DNA of 64,000 nucleotides from Labia minor (lineage: Eukaryota; Arthropoda; Insecta; Dermaptera; Spongiphoridae). Below are positions 11,677 through 25,291 of this stretch, in pieces. Numbering within the stretch: position 1 is the stretch's first letter; every line of letters starts with the position of its first letter. Location of the stretch: NCBI GenBank assembly GCA_963082975.1, contig OY720347.1, positions 11,328,225 to 11,392,224 on the forward strand. Direction: 5' to 3'. The position numbers and the translations under genes are program-made. A model generated the notes under the pieces. That model ran no database searches. It was not told where the DNA came from and saw only the letters and a program-made list of their open reading frames with translations.

Positions 11677-13513
11677 TATTGATTTTCAAAAAAAGATTAA
11701 TTTTTAATAAAGATTTGTTATAGCAAATTTATGTAAAATTAAAAGTAAATATGTACATAAAATATAGTAAATTAATGATTTGAATGATACTACTATATAT
11801 TATTGTTTCGTCTATTTATTTTAATTTTATAAACAAGAAAAATATCAAAATTAATTTTTATATAAATAAAAGATTATTTTATATAATTTAAGGATCTATA
11901 AAATTTTAAATGATTTTTAAAATCATTATTTCTAAATGTAAAAAAACATTAAGTATTTGTAAAGAGAAATTCTTCTCTTAATTTAAATAAATTTCCTTAT
12001 TAATTCAATAGATTTTTCATATCTATGAATTCCCATATTTTCATATTATAAATAATTAGTTGATTATTACAGATTCTTGATTCTTTCTTGAATTAATAAA
12101 ATTCTATTTAGATAATTCTAATTTTTTATAATATTAAAAAAAATATCGAACATAATTTTTCACAAACATACTTAACATATGTATTTTTATTACAATTATA
12201 TTATTTTTTTATAAATATGTTAATAAATGAAGATAAAAACATTGAATTATTTTGATTAATTTAACATTTAAATTCTATTTATTATATTAATTTAAATTTG
12301 ATTTGATTTAAATGCAAAAAATAAATAGATTTGAAATTTTTAAAATGTGGAATTTGAGATTTTCAAATGTTTACAGAATATAAATAGTTTTTCAATAATG
12401 CCTTTAGGGTGTCTCAAACTATAATTATCCAGAGGATCAAACTAAAATTTAATAAAAGTAATTTAGTTTTGAATTCAAGTTATAGGAATTTTTTTAAAAA
12501 TCGTAAAATTGCTTTTCTGTAAAAAAGATTCTAACTACAAATTATTTATTCCAAATTTTTATTTCACATTTAAATATAGACGGGATTATTTTATTTACTT
12601 GGAAATGAGTCTATCACCTACATTTATATATTCTTTGAATCTCTTACCTAAACAATTTATTTTCAACGATATTGATAACAGCTTCTTGTCTTGGCTTTTA
12701 AAAGCAAGAGATGACTTAAATTACCTAAATGCAAATATAAAAGTGGGAAATCAAAAAAGTTATTTCTATATATATATATGCAATAGTGATTGAATGTAGA
12801 TGTTTTCTAATTCATTGCCATTTGTTGTCCTGTCTGCTCTTAGGGAATTCCGAATGATATTGTTTGAAATGGCTTCATTGACCACTGACAATGATAATAT
12901 GGAAATTTATGGTCATTTACAATGGCAGTACAAACACTTTTTAGTTTAGAATTTAAAATAATGATTGCTTGATAGAATAGTAGGACTCGAACTCTTTCCA
13001 AAGGTACCCGTTTAATTATTTTGTTTTATTTTATTTATTTATTTATTTTTTTTTTTGCTATATTTGTTATTAATAAAGGTATTTATTATTTCTTTTAGTA
13101 TTAATAATATATTATTAAATTGAATATTCATTAAAAAAATATTTGATTTCAAATTATAATTATAAAATATATTAAAGATAAAATATGCTAAATCTATTTT
13201 GAATTAGTTTCTGATCACTCTATTATTAAAATTATAGACAAAGATAATTAAAATTGACAAAAGGAATAAGAATTTCCCTCTTTTTATAAATTATAATTAT
13301 ACAAAACAAAACATAGATAGCAGCACTTTACTCGATTATTTTCTTTCATCAAATGAAACATAAATGTCATTTGAACTATTTGAAATTGTAATATATTTTG
13401 TAAATTTTAGATTTATTATCTAATGTTACATTATTTATTTTAATTATTAATTTAATATTATAATATAAACTTAATTATTTTTTATACGATCTATTTGTTG
13501 ATAAGTTGATAAA
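11427..13513. other. Intergenic region, no gene seen
   Basis: This is the spacer between the GIPC stop codon and the ISY1 start. It holds alternating AT arrays (about 11584-11616 and 11647-11670) and AT-rich filler. An open frame at 12509-12793 has no recognisable domain and a low-complexity, AT-driven composition, so it is not called. Confidence 0.6.
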
Positions 13514-16118
13514 ATGGTAAGGACTAAATTTATTTTTAACATTTTTAAGATAAATTCAATAAAAAATTTAATCATTTAATATTTTTTATATTTTTAGGCC
13601 CGAAATGCGGAGAAAGCGATGTATGTATAATAAATTAATCAATTACCTATTAGTAAGAATATGTTTTTATTGAAATTAATGTAAATATTTTTAGGACCAC
13701 ACTAGCTCGTTGGCGTGCAGCACAACTTGGAGTTACAAATAAAGATAAAGAACGTAGACCCTATTTAGCATCAGAATGTAGAGATATATCAAGATGTGAA
13801 AAGTGGAGAATGCAAATTATAAGAGAAATTGCTAAGAAAGTGTCTCAAATTCAAAACGGTATCTATTTAATATCATTAATATTATTAACTCTTATTTTTC
13901 ATTGTGATAAATAATACTCACTATTTTAGATTTTTCATTGATAAAAGGGGAATTTTTTTAGCTACTAAGTATTTGTTCCTTTTTAATTTTCATGAATTTT
14001 TAATTTAATTTAATTAATTTTATTTTTCAAAGATGTGACACCATTAACATAAATTTTTCCTTATTTAAAAAATAAAAATCATTTACTGAAAAAGAATGAT
14101 TAAATAATACTATTTATAAATCCATATTATCCTTTTCCAATAAATCGCAAATATGCTTGTAAATGGCCTAAATGTCATATAAACTATTGTTATCACAATC
14201 CATTTTAATTTGTTTTACTATTACTAACAAAAATATTTATACTAAAAATAATTTCATTAAATTATTTGAGCATATAAGGTGAAAATGATGAAGAGACATA
14301 TTAATATTAAGGTAAAATGAAATATTGTGCTTGTTTTTTATTTTCTGAATTATTATTTTTGATTTAAGCTGGACTTGGTGAATTTAGAATACGAGACTTA
14401 AATGATGAAATTAATAAATTATTACGAGAAAAAGGCCATTGGGAAGCCCAAATTCGCGAATTGGGTGGTCCAGATTATTCAAAAGTCGGTCCACGAATGT
14501 TGGATCATGAAGGGAAAGAAGTACCTGGAAATAGAGGTTATAAATATTTTGGAGCTGCAAAAGATCTTCCGGGGGTAAGAGAATTATTTGAACAAGCTCC
14601 ACCACTACCACCAAGAAAAACTAGAGGGGAACTTATGAAAGATATTGATGCTGACTACTATGGTTATCGGGATGACGATGATGGTCTTTTAATCCCTTTG
14701 GAACAAGAAGAGGAAAAAAGAGGTAATTTACCAGTGGCGTACCGTGAAGTTCTTGCGCCTGGGGGCAACTGTGAAATTAGCGCCCCCTTTCTTATATATA
14801 TAAATATATATATATATTTAATTTAATTTTTTTTTTAAAGAATATTAATGATGAATAACGAAACAGGTTTAACAGATTTTATTATTATTGACTTACACAA
14901 AATACAGTTTAACTTTAAATATTAATTCTTCTTTTGTTCCAAATTGGCTTCCCTAATTTTGGCGCCCGGGGACATATGTCCCCCCCTGCCCCCCCATAGT
15001 TACGCCACTGTAATTTACCAATTTAACTGTTTTAACTATATTTATATATATATGGTAAAGGTACCAGTAGTTGACACTTGGACATTTAATGTCGTATAAT
15101 AAGCCTTATATCTGTCTAAACATTCTAAATGTGCGCTATATGGAGTATTGAAGATGTGTAAATGTAAAAGTTTTGTGTCACCGACTGAGTAAACGGCACA
15201 ATAATTACTTTTTTATAGAATCGAAGAAGAAATGGATATTTTAATATTTTATTCTTCAAATGCTTAAGGAGGCAAATTTTTTTTTAGTATTGACATCAAT
15301 ATTATTATTATTAATTGAATGTCCATATTTCCTAATTTTAAGGGTGTCAACTGATGCTTTTAGATGCTAATGTTAAAAAAATTATAAAAAATAAAAGAAA
15401 TAGAAAATTGCATTGGTTTGCAAATAAATTCTTCATTAAAAATATCATCCAAAACTCCAATACATATCTGATAAAAAACAGAAGATATCAAATTTTTCTC
15501 ATAAAATTGTTCTTATAGTGTCAACTCCTGGTACATTCACCTTATATATAACTTAATATAATGTATATCATATATGATGAATCGAAAATTCACTTGCCGT
15601 TAATCATTAATCTATTTCAATAGATTCAGACTAATTATACATATACATTTTTATTAAAACTATATTTTTATCAACCTTTTCGTTTTAGTTTTTTTTACTA
15701 ATGTTAAATAATATATTAAAAATATACATATTTATCATTTTAATTAATATTCTCTTTACTTAAAATTTAATTATTTTATAAGAAAAATATTATTTCAGCA
15801 ATCGCTAAAGCAGTAAATGACTGGAAAACGAAAAAAGAATCTAATTTAAACAATGCTCAAGAGACAGAAGAGATGGAAGAAGAGAATATTTATTACGTTG
15901 GCCCGGAAGGCGATTCAGATAATGAAGAACAAAGTAAAACGATTGGTGGAGATTCACTTCAGCCTCGCTTTATTGCTCATGTTCCTGTACCATCACAACA
16001 AGAAGTCGAAGAAGCATTATTACGTAGGAAAAAACAAGAATTATTAGAAATTTATGCAAGTGACACATTAATTGAGGAATCCGAAAAATCGATGGACCTT
16101 ATGGGAGTTAATCCTTAA
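13514..16118 (+). CDS. ISY1: ISY1 pre-mRNA splicing factor, complete
   Basis: Five coding exons in phase: 13514-13516, 13598-13620, 13695-13858, 14369-14722, 15799-16118, giving 287 residues, close to the usual length (about 285 in human). The N-terminus MARNAEKAM is diagnostic, as are RRPYLASECRDI, GLGEFRIRDLNDEINKLLRE and GNRGYKYFGAAKDLPGVREL. The C-terminal part has an acidic stretch and then FIAHVPVPSQQEVEEALLRR. ISY1 is a component of the Prp19/NTC-associated catalytic spliceosome. The coding part of exon 1 is only the ATG, spliced immediately by GTAAGG. Intron 4 carries a hAT MITE beginning nine bases after its donor. No frame damage was seen. Confidence 0.97.
14732..15010. mobile_element. 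hAT-type MITE inside ISY1 intron 4, exact 8-bp duplication
   Basis: It starts CAGTGGCGTACC and ends GGTTACGCCACTG-like (TTACGCCACTG at the border). TAATTTAC flanks both sides (14724-14731 and 15011-15018). The interior has GGGGGCAAC and GCGCCCCC blocks. The left duplication copy is part of the ISY1 5-prime splice site. Confidence 0.88.
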
Positions 16119-16929
16119 TGATATGTTATTTTTTTATTTAATTTGTACAATAATAGAAAATAAATTTTATAAAATATTTATTTTAAATAATGTTATTTGT
16201 TTATTTAAAATAAGAAGAAAAATATTTTCCTTAATTATTTATTTATGGCAAAAAACTAATTTTTATTTAGGTGTATCAAAAATATTTAAATACCTTAGAA
16301 TATAATAAAAACAAGGTTTTGTTTTAAAAACAATTTCAAAAGAAATGCTAATTTAGATAGGTATCTAGTCTTGGGTAGGTAGTTATGACCCATATTGTAT
16401 ATTTATAAACGCGATTTATACTTTATTATACATCATAAAAATAATCCAAAATCTAAAAGATTGGACCCAAAAGCGGATATTCTATCCAAAATAAAAAAAA
16501 ATTGTAAAGAATATTTAAATCTTAATATAGATTTAATTAATTACCTCAATTGATATTTGTATTCTCAATATAATATATTCTAAGGTCTATTCTCTTTCAT
16601 ATTAATTTGTAAGTGAATATAAAATATAAATAATGAAAAGTGTATTTTTCTGAAATTCTCTAAAAAATAATCAAAATTATATGGAGAATCCCTAAAATTA
16701 TTTGCTCTTCTATTTTGTATAAGTTGTTAAAGTTTTATTCATTTATTTATTTGAACTTCATAGCCATCTCGTTAGATGGCATTCAAATCAAAACTTTGAC
16801 ACTTGTTTTCAGATTCATTTCCTTGAAAAAAATATACAAAATAAAATATATTTGAAAATATTACTTATTATATAATATTTTATTTATTATAATAATTTTA
16901 AAATTAAAATCATATAAAATCTAGAAAAA

Positions 16930-18924
16930 ATGAATGACATTTGTGTAGATACAAAATTTCCAATACATAAAGGTAATTTTAATTTTTATTCAATAATTTA
17001 TTAAAATATTATCATCTAATATATTTTAATTCTACTGGAAAAAATTTTGTTTTCATACTAATTTTATAATTCTTTTAATATTCTTATTGTTATTCATAAT
17101 CTTGTGAGTAGAATATCTAACAATTCATATATTAGATCTTTTTTTCTAAATATTATTTTTTTTCTTTAATAGTTTATTTAACATAATATATGTTATCTTT
17201 GTATTTTTATTACTAAGTAAAAATCTGCGCATCAATTAAAGTCAATATTGTAGTTATTTAATTTATTTTCTTATAAAAAATATAAATATTATTTATAGTG
17301 TCGTAGCTAGAAAGGGGGGTATTATCAGTCCACCCCCTGGGTATTATACCTCAGATTTTTTGTTTTTCTTAACTTCACTTCATGTATGAAGTGAATCCCC
17401 ACCAAAAATCGATTTTTCATCAACTTTAAATTGAGATAGACTTCTGAAAATTGTTGTAGATATTTAAATGGGTCCCTAGAAGGTATGTAAGAAATTAATT
17501 AAATGTAATTAGCGAATAAAAATGTGTGTTTTATCACTAGATCTATCAAGTATGTGCTGATGCGCCCAACGTTTTTCCTTTTATATGAAGCAATTTGACT
17601 TTGTCTGGCTTATAGAAAAATTATTTTATTCTTTTTACTCCTCGAAAAAAATCTTGTTTTATACGTTTATATTTCTATTTTTATTATTTTAATTAAAAAT
17701 GATTATTTATCATTTAATTATTCTTTTAATAAAAAGAATCCTAAAATAATAAATTTTATTAATATTTTTTATGTTAATGTTTTCTAATATTTATATCATT
17801 TATTTAAAAAGTGATAAAAACAGAGATCTATTGGAATAAAACTTAAAACAAAATATCAACAAAGATCTTGGCACAATTCAAGGATTAAATTGCATTTCAA
17901 TTTATTATTATCCTGTTTCAATTTATAAATTAAAGATATTACATTATTTCTCTAAATTAGTTTTTAATTTTTATTTTATAAATTGTTAAAGTTTAAGCAT
18001 GAATGTTTGATTTGTAATACTTAAAGTTCCAAAAGTAAACCTCTATATATATGTTTGTTAAAAATAGCCAGGCTCTAATAATAATAACAGAATTATAATA
18101 AAGTTATTGCTAATTAAATATAAATTACAAATTTTTGATTATTTTTTCAGGGCCTGTTTACCCTTGTCATTTTTGTGCAATGACATTTATTAATTTAGAA
18201 TTTTTATATAAACATCAAATAAAATGCATTAATTATAAATTACATATACTTTTTAAAGATAAATTAAAACTACAGGGACCAAATAAACATCTTAAAGAAA
18301 TATCAGGTAAGTTTATTGATAATTATATAAATGATTTTGAATCTTAAGTTTAATAAATAGTTATTCATTAATTTTATTATAAAGTACATTTTATATAATA
18401 TTCTAATATAATATATAATATTTACTAACAATAATAACGATGAATTCCATATTAAGCTCGATTACACAGGTTACAAAATTTATATCCAAATGCTCCAACT
18501 AGATTGTTCATTTAATAATATTAAACTTGAAAATTTTTTATATTTTGTTACAGATGATCACAGAATTCAAAATCAAAGAAAATTTACAAATATTCTATTT
18601 TGTGATATATGTTTTAAAGAATTTAATTATATTTCCCAATTGACTCAACACGTAAGGAGTCATACCGGCGAAAAGCCTTTTGTATGTAAATTTTGTAATA
18701 AACCCTTTTCTCATTCATCCTCTCTTAAACGACATACACGTATGCATACTGGTGAAAAACCTTATAAATGTAATCAATGTAATCAACGATTTGCCGATCC
18801 TTCTGTATTTAAAAGACACATACGAACTCATACTGGAGAAAAATTATTTGAGTGTTCATTTTGTTATAAAAGTTTTTCTAGAAGAGAACATCTTAATTCC
18901 CATTTTAAAACTCATGCCATTTAA
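16930..18924 (+). CDS. C2H2 zinc-finger protein, paralogue A
   Basis: Three exons in phase: 16930-16972, 18151-18306, 18554-18924 (189 residues). Exon 1 encodes a 14-residue leader beginning MNDIC. Exon 2 encodes a Cys-Cys-His-Cys motif (CHFC...HQIKC) resembling an atypical finger. Exon 3 encodes four classical C2H2 fingers, starting CDIC, CKFC, CNQC and CSFC, joined by HTGEKP-type linkers (the last is HTGEKL). This indicates a sequence-specific nucleic-acid-binding nuclear protein, probably a transcription factor; targets are unknown. It shares its exon plan and the CCHC exon with 25292-26645, which has ten fingers, so the two look like diverged duplicates on either side of FARSB. The start was chosen because the 43-nt first exon matches its paralogue in length and phase. 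Confidence 0.88.
17290..17660. repeat. Repeat fragments in zinc-finger A intron 1
   Basis: The GTGTCGTAGCTAG...GGGGGG segment near 17299 resembles a hAT-MITE end without a matching partner. The 17565-17660 segment matches one arm of the 3139-3752 foldback element (CCCAACG, then ATGAAGCAATTTGA, then CTTATAGAAAAATTATTTTA). Confidence 0.55.
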
Positions 18925-19668
18925 TAAGAAATTCGCGATAATGAGAAACATCATTTTTACTGCATTATAAGAAGAATATAGTTTTTTCATTTTTACTTTT
19001 CTTATCAAAATGATTGATATTAAGTTACTTTTATTGGTATTTTATTCAATAAAGAAAGAGTTCTTAATTACTTTTCCAGGAAAATTAATACATAATGTAA
19101 AAGAAATAAATATCCTATCAGAACTTTTTATTCTAGAGTGAAATTTATATATAAATTTATATATTATTATAAATCATACCATTAAATATAATAATATAAT
19201 AATAATATAATTTGTTATTAGATATAGCAAGAATCTTTGTTTTCTATTTATTTTATTTTATTTATTTATTTATTATTTTATTTATATTAATGTTATTAAA
19301 AACTAACAAAAATAAATTGTACATTTTCACTATATTTTCTATACCTAATTTCCAATTCCATTTTATTTTTTAATCTAAATTAAATTTAAATTTATATTAA
19401 ATTAACCCTAAGATCGCTTAAAGATTATTTTTTATACTCCTATTAACATAGATTCTGGTTTCTAATCTTTCCTTAACTTTTACGGCAACCAAAATTAAAA
19501 TTCTAGATTATACCTATTCTAGAAGGACGTTTCAAAGTGACTATAAAATTATTGAAATTTTACAATAAGGAATTGTTTTGGAGATAGCATGGGTTTGAAA
19601 TCATATAAGTTGAAAAATTCTGAGGCTTTTTCCCTAATTTATATCTATTAACACACCAACCCTGACTT
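18925..19668. other. Intergenic spacer, no gene seen
   Basis: AT-rich sequence downstream of zinc-finger gene A. I recognise nothing beyond simple TTTA-type repeats near 19240-19285. Confidence 0.5.
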
Positions 19669-19676
19669 GCCCTGAC

Positions 19677-20267
19677 CAGTGCCGCCCTAACCACAGGGCT
19701 AAATGGGCTATAGCCCCAGGGCGCAAGCCTTTTGAGGCGGCAATTTTTTATTTGCGATATAGTAAAAATTTATTTTTCATTTTACTTATTTTTAAATTAA
19801 AACACTTCTTAAAATATTAAACTGATTTTTATTTCTTTCAAATGTGCTGAAAAACGATAGATAGAGATGGGCAACGCGAAATAGGAGTAACACCCTACCG
19901 ATCGTACTTTTGTTTCAGTCGCATTTGAACTGTCGGAGCTGTACTGGAGTTAATATAAGACCACCAATCATATAATAGTTCCGTTCAAGTTCTAAGGATT
20001 AGACTAAAAACTGATCGGAACTGTCATTATATTGAGATAATCCCCTCAAATCTGGGTAAACCATCTTTTAAATAAGTGACTTTAATGAAAAGTTACAATA
20101 AAGATAACAGTTTATTATAAAAGTAATAAATAGTTTTTTTCTAGTTCTGACACTTTTGTTTTGTATAACTTTTCCGACTCCCATTTGCCATTCGGTGTAT
20201 TTTCTTAGGAAGACGGGTTCATTATTTTTAGTAGCCCATGGGCGCCGAATTCCTTAAGACGGCCCTG
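19677..20267. mobile_element. hAT-type MITE with exact 8-bp target duplication
   Basis: It begins CAGTGCCGCCCTAACCACAG and ends TTAAGACGGCCCTG. GCCCTGAC flanks both sides (19669-19676 and 20268-20275). Length is 591 bp, with GGGCGC-type blocks inside the left end and GGGCGCC inside the right. No transposase frame is visible. It lies between zinc-finger A and FARSB, about 440 bp upstream of the FARSB ATG. Confidence 0.88.
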
Positions 20268-20707
20268 GCCCTGACTACATTTATATTTACTATGTTTTTA
20301 TGATATACAAATAATAAGAATATGATTATTACTATATTTATTAAAATAAATAATTATATTACATATGTTATATTATATTTTTTAACATTATGAATATCAT
20401 TATCTAAATATATATTTTATAATGCTAAAAATTACTTATGAAAATTATTTATTTTTATTGTATTTTATATTAATGTGAATTTTAATAAAAGTATTTTCGA
20501 AACTAGCGATAATTGTGGACATTAAAACTAGAGTGCGCTTGACTAGCGTATAGAAATCACATAGAAATGAATGTAATGTAAATCCAACGTGACATTTACA
20601 TCACTTTTTTCATTTTCATAATTTAATTTATTTATATTATATATCCACATCTTTCAATTGAATAATAATTTTACATTATATTTTTATTTCAATATTAGAA
20701 CATTAAA

Positions 20708-23700
20708 ATGCCAGTAATATCAGTGAATCGAGATTTATTATTTCAAAGATTAGGGCAGATTTACGGTATTTTAACATTTTAATATATATATATATATTAA
20801 AAATAATCTAATTAAAATATATAATATTTTAATCTCAATTTATTTTAGATGACAAAGAATTTGATGATTTATGTTTTCAGTATGGAATTGAACTGGATGA
20901 TGTGGTAAAAATATATATTTATCATCTTTTATTATAGTCCTACATTTAATCAAAACTATTTTAATCATTATTAATTATTACTATATTTATATAAAAATCT
21001 AATAATAATTAAACCAGTATTGATTTTATATTTTCATAAAATAACAAATTGATTGACATTTATTGCATGGTAACCACATCCGAATCGGTTTATAAAGTTT
21101 GTAAAATTTTTCAATATTGCAATATATATTAAAGTTTCTAACATTTTTTTGATCATATTCTTTCTAAAACAAAGGTATCTCTTTGTGGGTTTATTTCTAA
21201 GGGTCAAATATTTCAATGTGGTTTTGAGGTAGAAGATTTGCTCAATAGATGAGCGACCTGAACAAAATCCCGGTTAGTATTCTCCAATATCCTGCTCCAA
21301 TTGTTCTTGCACCCTCTTGAGTAGAAATGTCAGGTCCAGATGGGGTAAAGCAGTAATTTCTTACATGTTTTATGATTTTTCACTTTCTTCTTTGACGACA
21401 TTGTCTAGTATTGTCACTAGGATGTGATAGAACCAAAGATTGTCAATCTCTGGAGAGGGGACCTTATTCTGTTATTAATTCTGTTATTAATCTTATATAT
21501 ATATAAATTAATTCTTTACTAAATTATTAAAGCTTTGGTGGCTGTTTTATTTACAAAATTCTCTTATTAATTCTTTACTATTACTTTATTTATATTTTTA
21601 GACAAGTGAAAAACAGATGATTACAAAAGAACAAGGGCATCAACATGCAACTGATGCTTCAGAGGATATAATCTACCGAATCGATATACCAGCAAATCGA
21701 TATGATCTATTATGTTTGGAAGGGCTTTCTCGAGGTTTAGCAATTTTCACTAACAAGTACGTATCATTAGGAAATTTATCCATTTTTCTAAATCTAAGAT
21801 TTTAATTTGCTTTTTTTACTTTATAGAATGAAAATTCCAGAATATCGATTAATTCCACCCCGAGAAGGAGTTAATGTACTTAAAGTATCAAAAAATGTAT
21901 GTATGTTACTTTAAATATATTATTAGAATTGTTAAGGATGATGTAATTCTAACTTCTATTTATTTTGATCAAAATATATTTAAAACGGCAGGTATAATAA
22001 ATATATGTTTCATTTAAATCCACTTTTTTATTTTTATTCTTTTAGACAGAGTCAATTCGAGATTATGCTGTTGCTGCTATTTTACGTAATATAACTTTCA
22101 CCAAAGAGTCATTAAATAGCTTCATTGATCTTCAAGATAAATTACATCAAAATATTTGCAGAAAAAGATCTCTCGTAGCAATTGGTACTCATGATTTAGA
22201 TACACTTGAAGGGCCATTTATATATGATGCAAAAAAACCTAAAGATATAAAATTTACCCCATTAAACCAGTCTAAAGAATATAATGGAGAAGAAATTATG
22301 GAATTATATGCTGTGAGTATCGTTGTCAGGGGGATTAAATATTTAGATTAATATCAATATGTTTAAAATTTAACTTTTTAGTATCTAATACATAGAATTT
22401 ACTAATGAAAAAAAATAATAAATGAAATGAATTTATTAATGAAAAAAACTGAAATTTATTATATATTATTTTTTTCAGAATCATGCCCAATTGAAACAGT
22501 ATTTAGGCATCATTCGAGATTTTCCTAAATATCCAATTATTTATGATAAAAATGGAGTAATTCTTTCATTACCACCTATAATTAATGGAAATCATTCAAA
22601 AATTACAACGAAAACAAAAAATGTATTTATTGAATGTACAGCTACTGATTTAACAAAGGTAATTTTTTTATTTTTATATAAATAAAAAGAAAAAAGACAT
22701 TTTGATTTAATGACGAAGTTAATTTTTTTATAATGCAATTTTATATTATTCAATTTTTTTTCAAAAACTTTTTTCAATATGTGTTATTATTTCATTTATA
22801 TTTGTTTAAAAAAATTTATAATATTTATTTAAACTCATATGATAAATTGAAATAAAAAATTATTTTTTTTATTGCGATTAATTTTTAGGCTCATCTTGTA
22901 TTGGATACCTTAGTATGTATGTTTAGTGAATATTGCGATGATAAATTTACAGTTGAAGCAGTAAATATTGAATATGAAAATGGAAAAAATTATACAAGTC
23001 CTTTATTGGCAAATAGAGATGAAATTGTGTCAACATCTCGGGTAAACAAATACATTGGAACAAGGTGAAAGTAAACTCAAAATAAACATATTAAAGATTT
23101 ATTTATTTATTTTACTTTATATTCTTATCTTATTTATGGTTGGGATTTTAGTATCAAACCTAATTTGATGCTTGATTTCTTGATGAAAATGGGCATAAAA
23201 GGAAGGCATGTTACGGCTGATGAAATTGCTTTGAAGATACCTCCCACACGTCAGGATATCATTGATAAATGCGATATATATGAGGATGTTGCCATTGCTT
23301 TTGGATATAATAATATAAACAAAATTATGCCCCCTACTATGACAATTGGAAAACAGGTGTTAATATTTTAAAAATTACAAAACAATTTGGAATTTAAACA
23401 ATATTAAATTTTAAAATAATGATTATACTCTTAATCAAAATAAAATTAAAATTTAATAAATTAATTTTAATATTAACTGATTTAAAAATCGTTTTCTTTT
23501 ATAGTTATCATTAAATCAATTAACAGACCAATTGAGAGTCAACATGGCTCATGCAGGATTTACAGAAGCTCTGACATTCACATTGGTATGTGCAATTTTA
23601 TTATGCTTTATTTGCTTATTCAGTTATTAATTTAAAAATGTATACATTATTTATGAAAAATATGATTGAAAACTCGAATGGAAAATCTTTAAATTAAATT

Positions 23701-24456
23701 TATTATAATTATGATTTTGTTGACAAATTTTTAGTGTTCAAGAGATGATGTATCCAAAAAAGTTGGTAAAGAATTGAACAATATTCCCTGTGTTGAAATT
23801 GGAAATCCTAAAACATATGAATTTCAAGTTGTAAGAACATCTTTACTTCCTGGCTTACTTAAAACTGTTGCAGCCAATAAAAAAATGCCTTTACCACTCA
23901 AATTATTTGAAATATCCGATGTTGTAGTGTTAGATAACACAGATAGTAAGTATTTCTGTCTATTGTAATATCAATAACTAATATATATATATATATATAA
24001 CATTATTACAATCGATAGATAAATTTATTTAATATATTTTTCTATTATTCATTTTAGTAATAGGCGCTCGGAATATACGCCACTTATGTGCATTATATTA
24101 TAACAAAACTGCTGGATTCGAAGTCATTCATGGACTACTTGATCGATTAATGCAACTTCTGGAGATTTCATTCTCATCTGATAATGTTAATAACGGTTAT
24201 TACCTTCGTCCAACTTTAGGTGAAATATAAAAATATTTCATAATTAGTAGAATTAAAATAATTAAATAGGAATATAAATATTGTTTTTTTTCTTTTATTT
24301 GCAGATAAACAATATTTCCCAATGTGCTGTGCAGAAATAATTGTAAATGGACAAGGAGTTGGTAAATTAGGCACACTACATCCAGATGTTTTGACAAATT
24401 TTGAACTGGCTTTACCAGTTTCTTGTATAGAAATGGAAATTGAAACATTTGTATAA
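20708..24456 (+). CDS. FARSB: Phenylalanyl-tRNA synthetase beta subunit, complete
   Basis: Twelve exons in phase: 20708-20765, 20849-20904, 21602-21756, 21827-21896, 22046-22312, 22479-22658, 22889-23064, 23152-23356, 23505-23585, 23735-23945, 24058-24219, 24305-24456. The product is 590 residues, about the family length (589 in human). It starts [16 protein letters not shown]. Family blocks include [31 protein letters not shown] (B3/B4 tRNA-binding region), [20 protein letters not shown] (B5 region) and [19 protein letters not shown] followed by LFEISDVV. In the cytosolic alpha2-beta2 enzyme this subunit supports tRNA-Phe binding and editing while alpha carries the main active site. All introns are GT-AG and short, except intron 2 (about 700 bp), which contains a retrotransposon remnant. 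No frame damage was seen. Confidence 0.97.
21034..21330 (-). mobile_element. Non-LTR reverse-transcriptase remnant in FARSB intron 2
   Basis: The minus strand reads [19 protein letters not shown], matching the 'GFRxGRSTxDQIF' block of RTE/jockey-type reverse transcriptases. The frame has a stop just before it and decays after about 35 residues. It is a short dead fragment, unrelated to FARSB function. Confidence 0.65.
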
Positions 24457-25291
24457 ATAAAAAAAAGAAGATATAATTTAAATTTTTATCTTTGTCATAT
24501 TCATTGATAATCAAGGAATTTTGATTAATCCTTATAAAAATCATTTATTAGATATCAATTTTATGAATTATTTAATGTTATTTTAAATTTAAACTTTGTG
24601 ATTTTAAGCAATATTCATTGATAATGAATAATAAAAATGAAACTTTTTATTTTATATTATTTTATGAACATTTTCCCATAAATCACACACAATATTCCTA
24701 AATCAATAAACGATGTGCATAAAGTATATACATTTAAATTTTTGAAAATATTCAACTACCCGGTAAAGAGTACTTATTTTTAAATCACAGCATAAGGGGT
24801 TAAATATATGCAAAGCAGAGACCAATTAATTTACCAATATGCATAAAAATATAAATGAATAAAAAATCATTTTATATTTAAAATTCAAATAATACATCTT
24901 TAAAATAAAGAGCGAAAGCTTTATATTAGTGCTTAATGATTTTTATTTTTAAATTAATGTTTAAAAATAATAGATAAATCACATTCTTTTACATTTTTTT
25001 ATAACAGGTATGTAAACAATGCCGAATGTGGGATTTATACAATATTTAGAAACAAAATTTTAAAATTGTTGCAATAAAATGAACAGAAGCAACTGTCTTT
25101 TAGTACTGCCATCTGCAGAGTGACATTTGCATGAACTTAAAAATGGATAAATGAATTTCTAATTGCAATATTTTTTGAATCACATATTAACTCATTAAAT
25201 CGAATATTATTATAAATTTAAAGTATATTATATATTAATATATATATATTTATTATTTATTTTAACAGAAAAATATAGAATAATTAAAACA
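24457..25291. other. Intergenic spacer FARSB to zinc-finger B
   Basis: AT-rich sequence with no gene or repeat I can support. It should contain the FARSB 3-prime untranslated region and the promoter of the next gene; AATAAA-like strings are too common here to place a polyadenylation site. Confidence 0.5.

Noticed and set aside
12509..12793. 94-codon plus-strand frame
   Set aside because: AT-driven composition, no domain, no splice context; probably chance.
24200..24544. Minus-strand 114-codon frame
   Set aside because: It lies antisense to the last FARSB exons and intron; no domain.
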